Positions 35,299 through 44,746 of a DNA stretch of 64,000 nucleotides are shown here, piece after piece. Position numbers and translations under genes: made by a program. Numbering within the stretch: position 1 is the stretch's first letter; every line of letters starts with the position of its first letter. The stretch comes from an uncultured Prevotella sp. (GTDB lineage: Bacteria > Bacteroidota > Bacteroidia > Bacteroidales > Bacteroidaceae): the NCBI GenBank assembly GCA_905233165.1, contig CAJODL010000004.1:85436-149435 (forward strand). Reading direction: 5' to 3'. Under the pieces are notes generated by a model that was not told the origin of the DNA, ran no database searches, and saw only the letters and a list, made by a program, of their open reading frames with translations.

Positions 35299-36458
35299 GG
35301 GTCATCCGTACCACGACGGAGAGAAGGAACAGACGTATTAAGAACAAATACTTCTCTCAGTTCTATCGCATCTGTCCACGTCTGGACAGATATATTATCG
35401 GTAAGTTCATTGGCACTTATTTCTTTGCCATTGCGCTTATCATATCCCTTGCTATTGTCTTCGACTTTAATGAGAATCTTGCAAAATTCACGGAGTATAA
35501 TGCTCCTTGGAAGGCCATTGTCTTTGATTATTACCTTAACTTCATACCATATTATGCTAATCTCTTCTCTCCTTTGTTTGTCTTCATTGCCGTAATATTC
35601 TTTACGTCAAAGATGGCAGGCAATTCAGAGATTATCTCTATCCTTGCTGCAGGAGTGAGTTTTAAGCGCCTTATGGTGCCATATATGGTATCGTGTGTCT
35701 TCATTTCGATATTGTCATACACCTTGGCGGCATATATCATTCCTCATGGTACAGTGATACGTCAGAATTTTGAGTCGATGTATAAGAACAACAAGAAGAA
35801 TACCTCGGCCGAGAATGTGCAGTTGCAGGTAGATAAAGGTGTTATCGCCTACATGCAGCATTATGATAATGTCTTCAAAAAGGGCTACGGCTTTTGTCTC
35901 GATAAGTTTGAGAACAAGAAACTTGTCTCTCACATGACGGCATCGGAGATACAGTATGACACGATATCCGACTCAAAGTATCATTGGAAGGCTACGAACT
36001 GGAAGATACGTGAGATGGCAGGTATGCGTGAGCATATCACGTCAGGTTTGACGTTGGATACCTTGATACAGATGGAGCCCGTTGACCTTGTGTTCTCAAA
36101 AGGACAGCAGGAGACATTCACGTCTCCGCAGTTGGCCGATTACATAGGTAAGCAGATAGATCGTGGCTCTCAGAATGTAGTACAATATCAGGTGGAATAT
36201 CATAAGCGCATCGCAAGTTCATTCGCTTCCTTCATTCTTACTGTCATCGGAGCATCATTGTCTTCGAGAAAGAGGAAAGGTGGCATGGGAATGTATCTCG
36301 GTTTAGGGCTTGCCCTGAGCTTCCTATATATAATGTTGCAGACGATATCATCGACATTTGCCATCAATGCCGGCACACCACCGATACTTGCGGCGTGGAT
36401 GCCGAATATCCTTTTTGGAATTGTGGCATACTTCTGCTATAAACATGCACCGAATTAA
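35256..36458 (+). CDS. LptF/LptG-family LPS export permease
   Basis: A 400-residue YjgP/YjgQ family membrane protein. There are three N-terminal transmembrane helices (RYIIGKFIGTYFFAIALII; PYYANLFSPLFVFIAVIFF; MVSCVFISILSYTLAAYII), a periplasmic beta-jellyroll (about 170-300) and three C-terminal helices. It acts with LptB in the ABC transporter that pulls LPS from the inner membrane. The start lies inside tgt (43-nt overlap), so the N-terminal 30 basic residues are uncertain. It is not possible to say LptF or LptG from sequence alone. Confidence 0.88.
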   Translation: MEEKHYREYAEKAIRVIRTTTERRNRRIKNKYFSQFYRICPRLDRYIIGKFIGTYFFAIALIISLAIVFDFNENLAKFTEYNAPWKAIVFDYYLNFIPYYANLFSPLFVFIAVIFFTSKMAGNSEIISILAAGVSFKRLMVPYMVSCVFISILSYTLAAYIIPHGTVIRQNFESMYKNNKKNTSAENVQLQVDKGVIAYMQHYDNVFKKGYGFCLDKFENKKLVSHMTASEIQYDTISDSKYHWKATNWKIREMAGMREHITSGLTLDTLIQMEPVDLVFSKGQQETFTSPQLADYIGKQIDRGSQNVVQYQVEYHKRIASSFASFILTVIGASLSSRKRKGGMGMYLGLGLALSFLYIMLQTISSTFAINAGTPPILAAWMPNILFGIVAYFCYKHAPN

Positions 36459-36510
36459 ACACAAGAGCTGATTCATTGAAAATCGTAATATTAAAACAAA
36501 ATACAAGAAA

Positions 36511-39500
36511 ATGAAAAAGTTTCGTATTGTAGATAATATACTCGGCTGGGTGGCATTCTTTGTTGCCTCCTTCGTATATTGTTCTACTATTGAACCAACG
36601 GCATCCTTTTGGGATTGTCCAGAGTTTATCACCACGGGTTATCTTTTGGAGGTCGGTCATCCACCAGGCGCACCGTTCTTCATGCTGACGGCCAATCTGT
36701 TCTCTCAGTTTGCTTCTGATGCTACACAGGTGGCACGTATGGTGAATACAATGTCAGCTCTGTTGTCGGCTGCATGTATCCTGTTCCTTTTCTGGAGCAT
36801 CACGCACCTTGTGCGCCGTTTGCTTATTGACAAGTGGGAGGAACTGACTACTGCGAAGATGATAGCAATAGAGGCCTCTGGTTTTGTGGGAGCACTCATC
36901 TACACTTTCTCCGACACCTTCTGGTTCTCTGCTGTCGAGGGTGAGGTGTATGCTTATTCCTCCTGCTTCACGGCGGTAGTATTCTGGCTGATATTAAAGT
37001 GGGAAGACCATGCCGACGAGCCTGGCGCTGACCGTTGGCTAATCCTTATTACATATATGACGGGATTGTCAATCGGCGTCCACCTGCTCAATCTGTTGTG
37101 TATCCCTGCCATTGTATTAGTATATTATTATAAAAGGTATCCTGATGCCGACCTCAAGGGTTCGCTGATAGCGCTCTTTGTATCTGTTGTCATCGTCGCT
37201 GCGGTGCTCTATGGTGTCGTACCTGGCATCATTACCGTTGGCGGATGGTTCGAACTGTTCTTTGTGAACACCCTCGGCATGCCGTTCAACACCGGTGTTA
37301 TTATATACCTTATTATATTGGTGGCTTCTGTGCTGTGGGCTATTTGGGAGACCTATGCCGACAAGTCTGTCATACGTGGCAATGTTTCCTTCCTGTTGGC
37401 AGTGGGTATGCTGGGCATCCCATTCTACGGCTACGGATGGAGTGCTGCTGTGATAGGTGTTGTGGTACTTGCGATACTATATCTTTGTCTTAACTTCAAG
37501 AAGAAGGGTGTTGCCGTTGTTACCAACCGCGTAAAGAACACAATGCTCTGCTGTATGCTGATGCTGATGATTGGCTATTCTACATACGCGCTGATAGTAG
37601 TACGTTCGGCAAGCAACCCTCCGATGGACCAGAACTCTCCGGAGGATATCTTCACTCTCGGTAACTATCTTTCTCGTGACCAGTATGGCGACCGTCCTCT
37701 TTTCTATGGTCAGGCATATACCTCACAGGTGGCTCTCGACATTGAAGGAAATATGTGTATTCCTCGTATGAAGAAGGGTGCTCCAATGTATCAGAAGGTT
37801 GAGAAGCATTCTCCTGACGAGCCTGATAAGTATTTCGTTGTCCGTACGAAGGATTCCTACGAATATGCACAAAACATGCTGTTCCCACGTATGTATGACT
37901 CTGGCCATGCCCAGGCATACGAAGATTGGATGGGTGGTATAGAAGGTAATGTCTCCGACTATGACCGCTGCGGTCAGATAGTATCGGTAAAGATGCCTAC
38001 CTTCATTGAGAATATCCGCTTCTTCCTGTCCTATCAGTGTAACTTCATGTACTGGCGTTACTTCATGTGGAACTTTGCCGGCCGTCAGAATGACATTCAG
38101 GGTAATGGCGAGCTGGAGCATGGCAACTGGATTACCGGTTTCTCATTCCTTGACGAGATGATGCTTGGCAACCAGGAGCTTCTTCCTGACGAGCTGAAGG
38201 AGAACAAGGGCCACAATGTTTTCTACTGTATGCCGCTGCTGCTTGGTTTGCTGGGACTCTTCTGGCAGGCTTACAAGGGCAAGAAGGGCATTCAGCAGTT
38301 CTGGGTAGTCTTCTTCCTGTTCTTCATGACGGGTCTTGCCATTGTCATCTACCTCAACCAGACACCTATGCAGCCCCGTGAGCGTGACTATGCCTATGCC
38401 GGTTCGTTCTATGCCTATGCTATATGGTGCGGTATGGGTGTTGCTGCCATCATCGACCTCATTACGAGGAAGATTCTCAGGAATAAGGAGAATGTGGCTC
38501 TTGCCGCCGTTGTTGGCGTAGCGGCATTGCTGGTGCCTGTTCAGATGGCGTCGCAGACATGGGACGACCACGACCGCTCAGGCCGCTATACCTGTCGCGA
38601 CTTCGGACAGAACTACCTCAACTCCCTCCAGGAGACAGGTTATCCTATCATCTTCACAAACGGCGATAACGATACCTTCCCACTGTGGTATAATCAGGAT
38701 GTGGAGCAGATACGTACCGATGCCCGCGTATGTAACCTCTCATATATCCAGACCGACTGGTATATTGACCAGATGGTTCGTCCGGCATGGAATTCTCCTT
38801 CTCTGCCTATCACATGGCCTCGTATAGACTACTGCTCTGGCCGTAACGAATATGTCAGCGTAAATCCGGAGTTGAAGAACCAGATACTGGAATTCTTCAA
38901 ACAAGATCCTGTTGCTGCTGCCAAGCAGTTTGGTGAAGACCCGTTCGAGGTTAAGAATGTCCTTGCCCGTTGGGTACGCGGCATTGAGGATAATGACGAG
39001 ATGCACTGCATCCCGACCGATACGCTCTACCTCAACATTGACAAGGAGGCAGTCCTCAAGAGTGGCATGATGCTGCCGAAGGATTCTGCCGGCAATGTCG
39101 TAATTCCTGAGCGCATGGCAATATCTCTTGCTGGCAAGCGCGCTCTATATAAGGGTGACCTGATGTTGCTCGAAATGGTAGCCAACAGCAACTGGACACG
39201 TCCGCTGTATGTGGCAATGACCGTGGGTAAGGAGAACTACATGAACCTTGGTGAGAACTTCATACAGGAGGGTCTCGTCAACCGTATCACTCCGTTCCAT
39301 ACCAACGAGAGCAACAATTTCGACACCGAGAAGGTATATAACAACCTCATGACGAAGTTCAAGTACGGCGGTTTGGAAAAACCGGGCCTCTATCTCGACG
39401 AGACCGTCAGCCGTATGTGTGCTACCCACCGTCGCCTCTTCGGTACGCTGCTGCTGCACCTCATTCAGGAGGGTCAGCTCGACAAGGCCAAGAAGGCTGT

Positions 39501-39849
39501 TGCCTATGCTGAGAAGGTTATTCCTACATACAATGTTCCGATGACATACATGAATGGCGGTGCCGACTTTGCCGAGGCATACTATAGGCTTGGCATGAAC
39601 AAGAAGGCCGAGGAGACACTGGATGCTATGTGGAAGACCTGCACACAGTATCTCAGGTACTACCTCTCTCTGCCGCAGAACCGTTTCTTGTCATCACAGC
39701 GCGATTGCATGTATAACCTTTATATAATGCAGCGTTTCTGCGAGATAGCATCTCCATACAACAAGCCTCTCGCAGACAAGATGACCGGGAATCTTAACCA
39801 ACTCATCGCAGCCTATCAGGGTCGCGGTGGCAGCTTAGGAGGAGAATAG
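36511..39849 (+). CDS. DUF2723 polytopic membrane glycosyltransferase-like protein
   Basis: A 1112-residue protein. About 12 transmembrane helices occupy the first 720 residues; conserved signatures are TASFWDCPEFITTGYLLEVG and GHPPGAPFF near the N terminus and QPRERDYAYAGSFYAY-type residues in the middle. The soluble C-terminal third includes a helical repeat-like end (RLGMNKKAEETLDAMWKTC). DUF2723 is related to human TMEM260, reported as a protein O-mannosyltransferase, so a periplasmic GT-C-type sugar transfer is a reasonable hypothesis. It is followed 3 nt later by a polysaccharide deacetylase gene. Confidence 0.85.
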   Translation: MKKFRIVDNILGWVAFFVASFVYCSTIEPTASFWDCPEFITTGYLLEVGHPPGAPFFMLTANLFSQFASDATQVARMVNTMSALLSAACILFLFWSITHLVRRLLIDKWEELTTAKMIAIEASGFVGALIYTFSDTFWFSAVEGEVYAYSSCFTAVVFWLILKWEDHADEPGADRWLILITYMTGLSIGVHLLNLLCIPAIVLVYYYKRYPDADLKGSLIALFVSVVIVAAVLYGVVPGIITVGGWFELFFVNTLGMPFNTGVIIYLIILVASVLWAIWETYADKSVIRGNVSFLLAVGMLGIPFYGYGWSAAVIGVVVLAILYLCLNFKKKGVAVVTNRVKNTMLCCMLMLMIGYSTYALIVVRSASNPPMDQNSPEDIFTLGNYLSRDQYGDRPLFYGQAYTSQVALDIEGNMCIPRMKKGAPMYQKVEKHSPDEPDKYFVVRTKDSYEYAQNMLFPRMYDSGHAQAYEDWMGGIEGNVSDYDRCGQIVSVKMPTFIENIRFFLSYQCNFMYWRYFMWNFAGRQNDIQGNGELEHGNWITGFSFLDEMMLGNQELLPDELKENKGHNVFYCMPLLLGLLGLFWQAYKGKKGIQQFWVVFFLFFMTGLAIVIYLNQTPMQPRERDYAYAGSFYAYAIWCGMGVAAIIDLITRKILRNKENVALAAVVGVAALLVPVQMASQTWDDHDRSGRYTCRDFGQNYLNSLQETGYPIIFTNGDNDTFPLWYNQDVEQIRTDARVCNLSYIQTDWYIDQMVRPAWNSPSLPITWPRIDYCSGRNEYVSVNPELKNQILEFFKQDPVAAAKQFGEDPFEVKNVLARWVRGIEDNDEMHCIPTDTLYLNIDKEAVLKSGMMLPKDSAGNVVIPERMAISLAGKRALYKGDLMLLEMVANSNWTRPLYVAMTVGKENYMNLGENFIQEGLVNRITPFHTNESNNFDTEKVYNNLMTKFKYGGLEKPGLYLDETVSRMCATHRRLFGTLLLHLIQEGQLDKAKKAVAYAEKVIPTYNVPMTYMNGGADFAEAYYRLGMNKKAEETLDAMWKTCTQYLRYYLSLPQNRFLSSQRDCMYNLYIMQRFCEIASPYNKPLADKMTGNLNQLIAAYQGRGGSLGGE

Positions 39850-39852
39850 GCC

Positions 39853-40605
39853 GTGTTTATAGAACAACCTTCCAAATGGATGAAATGGTTATATCCGAAG
39901 GCTTTGTGGCGCATGGACGCTGCGGAGCATTCGGTGTACCTGACATTCGATGACGGTCCGATACCCGAATCGACGCCCTTCATTCTCGATACACTCAAGG
40001 AGCTTGGCGTGAAGGCCACCTTCTTCGTGGTGGGTGAGAATGTGAAGCGTTATCCCGACCTTTTTCGCCGCATCATCAGCGAGGGTCATAGCATCGGCAA
40101 TCATACCTACAACCACATGGGTTCGCTGAAGCATTACGTCCGTACCTATCTCTCGAACATCGAGACAGCCGACGCCGTAATGCAGACGGCAGCGAATGTG
40201 GGCGGCTCAGAAGAGGTCAAAGGCTTGAAGGAATCAGAAGATTCCAATGTTCAATGTTCCGCTCGGCCCCAAGGGACGCTTTTACAAAGCGGAGCGACTA
40301 AAAGAATGTTCAATGTTCAATGTCCTAAGCCTCTCTTCCGGCCGCCGCATGGATGGATGTGGTTCAGTGCCTATCATCTGCTGATGAAGAAGGGCTATAC
40401 CATTGTGATGTGGGACCTTGTGACGCGTGACTATTCGCGCAACCTCAATGCCTTCGACGTGTTCAGAAATGTGGTCTATTACACCCGCAACGGCTCCATT
40501 ATCACCTTTCATGATTCGCTGAAGAGTATCCAGAAGCTGAAATACGCCCTTCCTGCCTCCATCCGCTACCTCAAGGAGCAGGGGTACGAGCTGAAAACGC
40601 TATAA
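39853..40605 (+). CDS. Polysaccharide deacetylase (NodB family) carrying an inserted repeat peptide
   Basis: A 250-residue carbohydrate esterase 4 type protein. The NodB motifs are TFDDGP (about 31-36), HTYNH (about 85-89) and FRPPHG (about 162-167), then MWDLVTRDY and FHDS near the end. Residues about 131-156 are encoded by a copy of the 65-nt dispersed element and read CSARP-Q-GTLLQS-G-ATKRMFNV; this lies in the loop just before FRPPHG, where relatives are shorter. It starts with GTG at 39853, 3 nt after the DUF2723 gene. Likely target: peptidoglycan or an exported polysaccharide. Whether the insertion affects activity is not known. Confidence 0.88.
   Translation: MFIEQPSKWMKWLYPKALWRMDAAEHSVYLTFDDGPIPESTPFILDTLKELGVKATFFVVGENVKRYPDLFRRIISEGHSIGNHTYNHMGSLKHYVRTYLSNIETADAVMQTAANVGGSEEVKGLKESEDSNVQCSARPQGTLLQSGATKRMFNVQCPKPLFRPPHGWMWFSAYHLLMKKGYTIVMWDLVTRDYSRNLNAFDVFRNVVYYTRNGSIITFHDSLKSIQKLKYALPASIRYLKEQGYELKTL
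40245..40323 (+). repeat. 65-nt dispersed element with heptamer flanks, copy B (inside polysaccharide deacetylase CDS)
   Basis: The core differs from copy C at two of 65 positions. ATGTTCA heptamers flank it on both sides. It is read in the frame giving GTLLQS and ATKRMFNV and contains no stop in that frame. No target-site duplication is obvious. Confidence 0.9.
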
Positions 40606-40610
40606 ATAAC

Positions 40611-40638
40611 GGGTAAAGGTTAACGGTTAAAGGTTAAA
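40611..40638 (+). repeat. Heptamer array, four units of GGTTAAA type
   Basis: GGGTAAA, GGTTAAC, GGTTAAA, GGTTAAA follow the stop codon of the deacetylase gene and precede the terminator. Confidence 0.85.
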
Positions 40639-40644
40639 GAATGA

Positions 40645-40675
40645 AATAATCCGGAAGATGTCCTTCCGGATTATT
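40645..40675. terminator. Bidirectional terminator between deacetylase and DUF4421 genes
   Basis: A perfect 13-bp stem (40645-40657 with 40663-40675) around the loop ATGTC, with AATAAT/ATTATT at its base, lies between convergent genes. The AT-rich base gives T-rich ends on both strands. Confidence 0.85.
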
Positions 40676-40766
40676 TTGTGCCCATGCGGTGGGGGAGTGT
40701 TAAAAAAAGTCGAAAGTATTTCGGGAAATCCTGCTCCCCCTCCCTTGGGTGAGTCGAAGTGGGATC

Positions 40767-41972
40767 TTACAGCGTTATTCCCACCGTGCCTTTCATGTTC
40801 CACTGGAAGACCTTGAAGGAAGTGCCTTCGAAGTAGGAGCGGAGGTAGTTGGCTTGTGCAAAGATGCTGAAGACCCATATCTTATACCTGTATGCTGCTG
40901 CAATGCGAGTGTTGACGTTGAGGGCTACCTTACCATGCTCGGTATGTTCTTCGCCAGGGATTACCGTCACGCCGTTGATTTGCGTCCGGGCGGCATCCTT
41001 GTAATGGTAAGTCCAGTCGTACTTATATAGGTTTGAACTGCTGAAAAAGGTCAGCACGGGCATTGCCATCATGTTTATCACGAGTCCTGGTTTGGGCACC
41101 CAGTTATAGGTGTATCCGCCGCCGGCGCTGAGCTGATTCATCTTAACCTTGCCAATGTGGTTGGCTTCTACGAGGAGACCGATGTTGTCGGGAGAGGAGT
41201 AGTCGCACTTCTGGTAGTTGAACATCAGGCCGGCGATGAACGAACCGGCAGAACGCAACTGCACCGTAGAGAGGTCGTAGGTGGCAGAGAGAGAGAACTT
41301 CTTCTTGTTGAAAATCCAGTAGCCGTCAAACACGAACGACTCTATCTTGTAGCCATAGTCGCGGCTCTCCACCAGCTGTTCGTACGTCATGCCCTTCTCA
41401 GCCCAGTCCTTCAGCTTGTGGTCGGTATTAGAACGTATCCACCTGACGTTGATGCTATAGCTGGGCGCTGCAAAATTCATGGCCATGTTGGTGCTGTTCT
41501 GTCCCGTCTTGAAGTAGGAAAAACCAAAACCATAGCCCATATATCCCACCCATATGCCGGAAGATGCTGACATTGGCGGGCGCACCTTCAGGTCAAAGCT
41601 CCACGTCTTGTCGCCATCTTTGGAAGTGTTCTTCACATCGACGTTCATATCGTCCATGTCAGCAATAAGTGACAAGCGCCACTTGCGCTTTGGCAGACCA
41701 ATGTAGGCGGGGTCGGTGCCCTTGATGCCAGAGGAGTCGAGATAGTTTCTCAGCTTGCCCAGAACAAAGTCCTTGGTAACATCATAGGTCTTCACGACAA
41801 TGAATTTTGTCTTTTTCTCGATGTGGTGCTCATCCCTCTTCAGCAACTCTTCGTCATGCTTCAGCTTGCTTTCCTTGGGTTCGGAGGTGGTGATGGTATC
41901 GCTATCGTCAATGTCTGCAGCAAAACCGCTGCAAGAGAACAGTAAGGTCAGAAATAGAAATATGGTCTTCAT
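40767..41972 (-). CDS. DUF4421 family outer membrane protein
   Basis: A 401-residue protein with a signal peptide (MKTIFLFLTLLFSCSGFAAD). The remainder is rich in alternating aromatic strands (GIWVGYMGYGFGFSYFK; SIFAQANYLRSYF) and ends GTVGITL, as expected for an outer membrane beta-barrel. It matches the DUF4421 family of Bacteroidetes in overall pattern. Function is not known. It has a divergent promoter shared with the DUF1015 gene region. Confidence 0.75.
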   Translation of the reverse strand: MKTIFLFLTLLFSCSGFAADIDDSDTITTSEPKESKLKHDEELLKRDEHHIEKKTKFIVVKTYDVTKDFVLGKLRNYLDSSGIKGTDPAYIGLPKRKWRLSLIADMDDMNVDVKNTSKDGDKTWSFDLKVRPPMSASSGIWVGYMGYGFGFSYFKTGQNSTNMAMNFAAPSYSINVRWIRSNTDHKLKDWAEKGMTYEQLVESRDYGYKIESFVFDGYWIFNKKKFSLSATYDLSTVQLRSAGSFIAGLMFNYQKCDYSSPDNIGLLVEANHIGKVKMNQLSAGGGYTYNWVPKPGLVINMMAMPVLTFFSSSNLYKYDWTYHYKDAARTQINGVTVIPGEEHTEHGKVALNVNTRIAAAYRYKIWVFSIFAQANYLRSYFEGTSFKVFQWNMKGTVGITL

Positions 41973-41994
41973 AATTTTACTTCTTTTTTCTGCC

Positions 41995-42027
41995 GCAAAA
42001 ATATAAAAAAGAAATCAATCTCGCAAA
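41995..42027 (-). promoter_or_regulatory. Promoter of the DUF4421 gene
   Basis: On the minus strand TTTG (42024-42027) is followed after 20 nt by TATTTTTGC (41995-42003). It is back to back with, and partly interleaved with, the DUF1015 promoter at 42034-42065. Confidence 0.75.
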
Positions 42028-42033
42028 TAAAAT

Positions 42034-42065
42034 TTTGATATTCAACAAAAAAACATTACCTTTGC
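42034..42065 (+). promoter_or_regulatory. Promoter of the DUF1015 gene
   Basis: TTTG (42034-42037) is followed after 19 nt by TACCTTTGC (42057-42065). The predicted transcript starts at about 42070, where the heptamer array begins. Confidence 0.85.
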
Positions 42066-42069
42066 AAGC

Positions 42070-42118
42070 ATAATTCAAAATTCATAATTGATAATTCAAA
42101 ATTCATAATTCATAATTA
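42070..42118 (+). repeat. Heptamer array, seven units of ATAATTC/AAAATTC
   Basis: Seven 7-nt units run without gaps from just after the promoter to 2 nt before the ATG at 42121. The 5' untranslated region of the DUF1015 mRNA thus consists almost only of this array. Confidence 0.9.
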
Positions 42119-42120
42119 CC

Positions 42121-43389
42121 ATGGCAATAGTAAAACCATTCAAGGGCATTCGCCCACCAAAGGAGTTAGTAGAAGAAGTAGAATCACGCCCTTACGACGT
42201 GCTCGACTCCGAAGAAGCCCGCGCCGAAGCAGGCGATAACGAGAAATCACTCTATCACATCATCAAGCCCGAGATAAACTTCGCCCCCGGCACGAGCGAG
42301 TATGATCCGAAGGTGTACGAAGAGGCAGCACGCCAGTTTAAGAAATTCCAGGACAAGGGATGGCTCGTGCAGGACGACAAGGAACAGTACTACATCTATG
42401 CCCAGACCTCTTCACTGCCTGCCAACGGCGGAAAGGAAAAGACACAGTACGGTCTCGTAGTAGGCGCATACTCTGGTGACTATGAGAAGGGCATCATAAA
42501 GAAGCACGAACTGACACGCCGCGACAAAGAGGAAGACAGAATGAAACACGTCCGCGTGAACAATGCCAACATCGAACCCGTCTTCTTCGCTTATCCTGAC
42601 AACGAGACCCTCGACAAACTCATTATGCGCTATGCCGCAACAGAGCCTGAATATGACTTCGTTGCCCCTATCGACGGCTTCCGCCACAGACTATGGATTG
42701 TTTCTGACGATAAGGACATCGCCACCATAACAGAGGAATTTGCAAAGATGCCTGCCCTCTACATCGCCGACGGACACCATCGCTCCGCTGCCGCTGCGCT
42801 CGTAGGAACAGAGAAGGCGAAGCAGAATCCTAACCACAGGGGCGACGAGGAATATAACTACTTCATGGCTGTTGCATTCCAGGCAAGCCAACTGACAGTG
42901 CTGGATTACAACCGCGTAGTGAAAGACCTCAACGGCAACACTTCAGAGGAGTTCCTCGAGAAACTGCAGAAGAACTTCGTTGTAGAAAAGAAAGGCACAG
43001 CAGAGTATCGCCCACAGCATGCTCACCAGTTCTCACTGTATCTCGACGGCGAATGGTACAGCCTCGACGCAAAGCCAGGCACATTCGACGATAACGACCC
43101 AATCGGTGTGCTCGACGTCGATATCTCGTCACGACTCATACTGCAGGACATCCTCGAAATCGGCGACCTGCGTTCAAGCCAGCGCATAGACTTCGTAGGA
43201 GGACTGCGCGGACTGGGAGAACTGAAGAGACGCGTTGACTCTGGCGAAATGCGCATGGCACTGGCCTTGTATCCTGTATCGATGAAGCAGATAATGGATA
43301 TTGCCGACTCTGGTAATATCATGCCGCCAAAGGCTACATGGTTTGAGCCAAAACTGCGCTCAGGACTCATCATCCACAAATTGGAATAG
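42121..43389 (+). CDS. DUF1015 family protein
   Basis: A 422-residue protein starting MAIVKPFKGIRPPKELV, with the family's conserved RPYDVL and the short motif IADGHHRSAAA (residues about 215-225). DUF1015 proteins are often found beside serA/serC in Bacteroidetes and some are called putative HPr-kinase-like or SerB-type proteins, but no activity is settled to my knowledge. No ser genes are in this window. It is followed by a heptamer array and a MATE gene. Confidence 0.82.
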   Translation: MAIVKPFKGIRPPKELVEEVESRPYDVLDSEEARAEAGDNEKSLYHIIKPEINFAPGTSEYDPKVYEEAARQFKKFQDKGWLVQDDKEQYYIYAQTSSLPANGGKEKTQYGLVVGAYSGDYEKGIIKKHELTRRDKEEDRMKHVRVNNANIEPVFFAYPDNETLDKLIMRYAATEPEYDFVAPIDGFRHRLWIVSDDKDIATITEEFAKMPALYIADGHHRSAAAALVGTEKAKQNPNHRGDEEYNYFMAVAFQASQLTVLDYNRVVKDLNGNTSEEFLEKLQKNFVVEKKGTAEYRPQHAHQFSLYLDGEWYSLDAKPGTFDDNDPIGVLDVDISSRLILQDILEIGDLRSSQRIDFVGGLRGLGELKRRVDSGEMRMALALYPVSMKQIMDIADSGNIMPPKATWFEPKLRSGLIIHKLE

Positions 43390-43416
43390 TCAAAGGTCGA
43401 AGGTCAAAGGTCAAAG
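43389..43416 (+). repeat. Heptamer array, four units of GTCAAAG type
   Basis: GTCAAAG, GTCGAAG, GTCAAAG, GTCAAAG begin with the last base of the DUF1015 stop codon and end 16 nt before the MATE start codon. Confidence 0.9.
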
Positions 43417-43432
43417 GTTATTTTTCACTTTT

Positions 43433-44746
43433 GTGAACAAGCAAATTCTGCAACTGGCAATACCATCGATAATCTCCAACATCACAGTACCGTTGTTGGG
43501 GTTTGTCGATGTAGCAATCACCGGCCACATGGGTGATGCCCGCTATATGGCGGCCATCGCTGTGGGGTCGATGTTGTTTAATATAATGTACTGGATGTTT
43601 TCCTTCCTGCGCTTCGGCACAGGGGGAATGACAGCCCAGACATACGGACAGAAGAACGACGAGGAATGTGCCTTGTTGCTGTTCCGTTCGCAGATTACTT
43701 CCTTCGCTGTCGCCTTGGGGCTCTTCGTGATGCAGGTGCCGCTGTTTGCACTTGCCGTGTGGGTGATACAGCCGGCAGCAAACCTGATAAGCATAATACA
43801 GACTTATTACAGCATCTGCATCTTCGGAACATTTCCGTCGTTAGCGCTATACGCCTTCACGGGATGGTTCGTCGGGATGCAGAATACGCGGTTCCCGATG
43901 GTGATATCCATAACACAGAATATCATCAACATCTGCCTCAGTTACGTCTTGGTATTCTTCTTTGGCATGAAAATAGCCGGCGTCGCGTATGGTACGCTGA
44001 TAGCACAATGGTGCGGTGCATTGATGGCGATAGCACTGATAGCATGGAAATACGGCGGACTGTTCAGAACACTGCCAAACCTCAGGGCGAAGGTGCTGAA
44101 GATGGAGGCCTTCAAACGCTTCTTCATGGTAAACCAAACCATCTTCCTGCGCACTATATTCCTCATCGCCGTAAACCTGTACTTCATAAAAGTGGGAGCC
44201 AGAGGCGGTGCGGTGATACTTGCCGTCAACGCGATGCTGATGCAGTTCTTCATCTTCTACACCTACGTGATGGACGGCTTTGCCTTTGCCGCCGAAGCAT
44301 TGTGCGGCAGATATTACGGCGCAAAGGATAGCGCAAATTTCAACCTCGCCATGAAGGGCGTATGGATTTGGGGCCTGCTGCTCACTATCGGCTACACCTT
44401 GTTCTACGGACTCGGCGGCGACTTCATGGTGGCGCTGATGACAGACGACGTCGTTATCCGCTTCGCATCACAGCCATACATGCCGTGGGCAGTGGCGATA
44501 CCTTTCTGCGGACTTGCGGCATTCGTATGGGACGGCGTCTTCGTGGGAATAACTAATATAAAAGGTATGCTGATGGGCACCTTAGTGGGAGCGGTTTTCT
44601 TCTTCGCAATACTGAACATCCCGTATCCCTTCGACATGACGACTACAGTTCGCAACAACATACTGTGGTGCGCCTTTGATGCATACCTGATAATGAGAGG
44701 CGTGACGCAGACGATAGTGTGGAAACTAAGACCTAAAACAATATAA
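43433..44746 (+). CDS. MATE family efflux transporter (DinF-like)
   Basis: A 437-residue membrane protein with 12 transmembrane segments. Typical MATE segments are LAIPSIISNITVPLLGFVDVAITGHMGD, FGTGGMTAQTYGQ and VMDGFAFAAEALCGRYYGAK. Known relatives export organic cations or metabolites by Na+ or H+ antiport. I chose GTG at 43433; the frame is open further upstream into the DUF1015 gene and the heptamer array but those codons have no similarity to the family. The next gene starts at the base after its stop codon. Confidence 0.88.
   Translation: MNKQILQLAIPSIISNITVPLLGFVDVAITGHMGDARYMAAIAVGSMLFNIMYWMFSFLRFGTGGMTAQTYGQKNDEECALLLFRSQITSFAVALGLFVMQVPLFALAVWVIQPAANLISIIQTYYSICIFGTFPSLALYAFTGWFVGMQNTRFPMVISITQNIINICLSYVLVFFFGMKIAGVAYGTLIAQWCGALMAIALIAWKYGGLFRTLPNLRAKVLKMEAFKRFFMVNQTIFLRTIFLIAVNLYFIKVGARGGAVILAVNAMLMQFFIFYTYVMDGFAFAAEALCGRYYGAKDSANFNLAMKGVWIWGLLLTIGYTLFYGLGGDFMVALMTDDVVIRFASQPYMPWAVAIPFCGLAAFVWDGVFVGITNIKGMLMGTLVGAVFFFAILNIPYPFDMTTTVRNNILWCAFDAYLIMRGVTQTIVWKLRPKTI

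Noticed and set aside
43301..43432. Upstream extension of the MATE protein
   Set aside because: The stretch is out-of-frame DUF1015 sequence and heptamer repeat.
43666..44331. 221-codon ORF within the MATE gene
   Set aside because: Shadow frame, rich in His, Arg and Cys, no family similarity.
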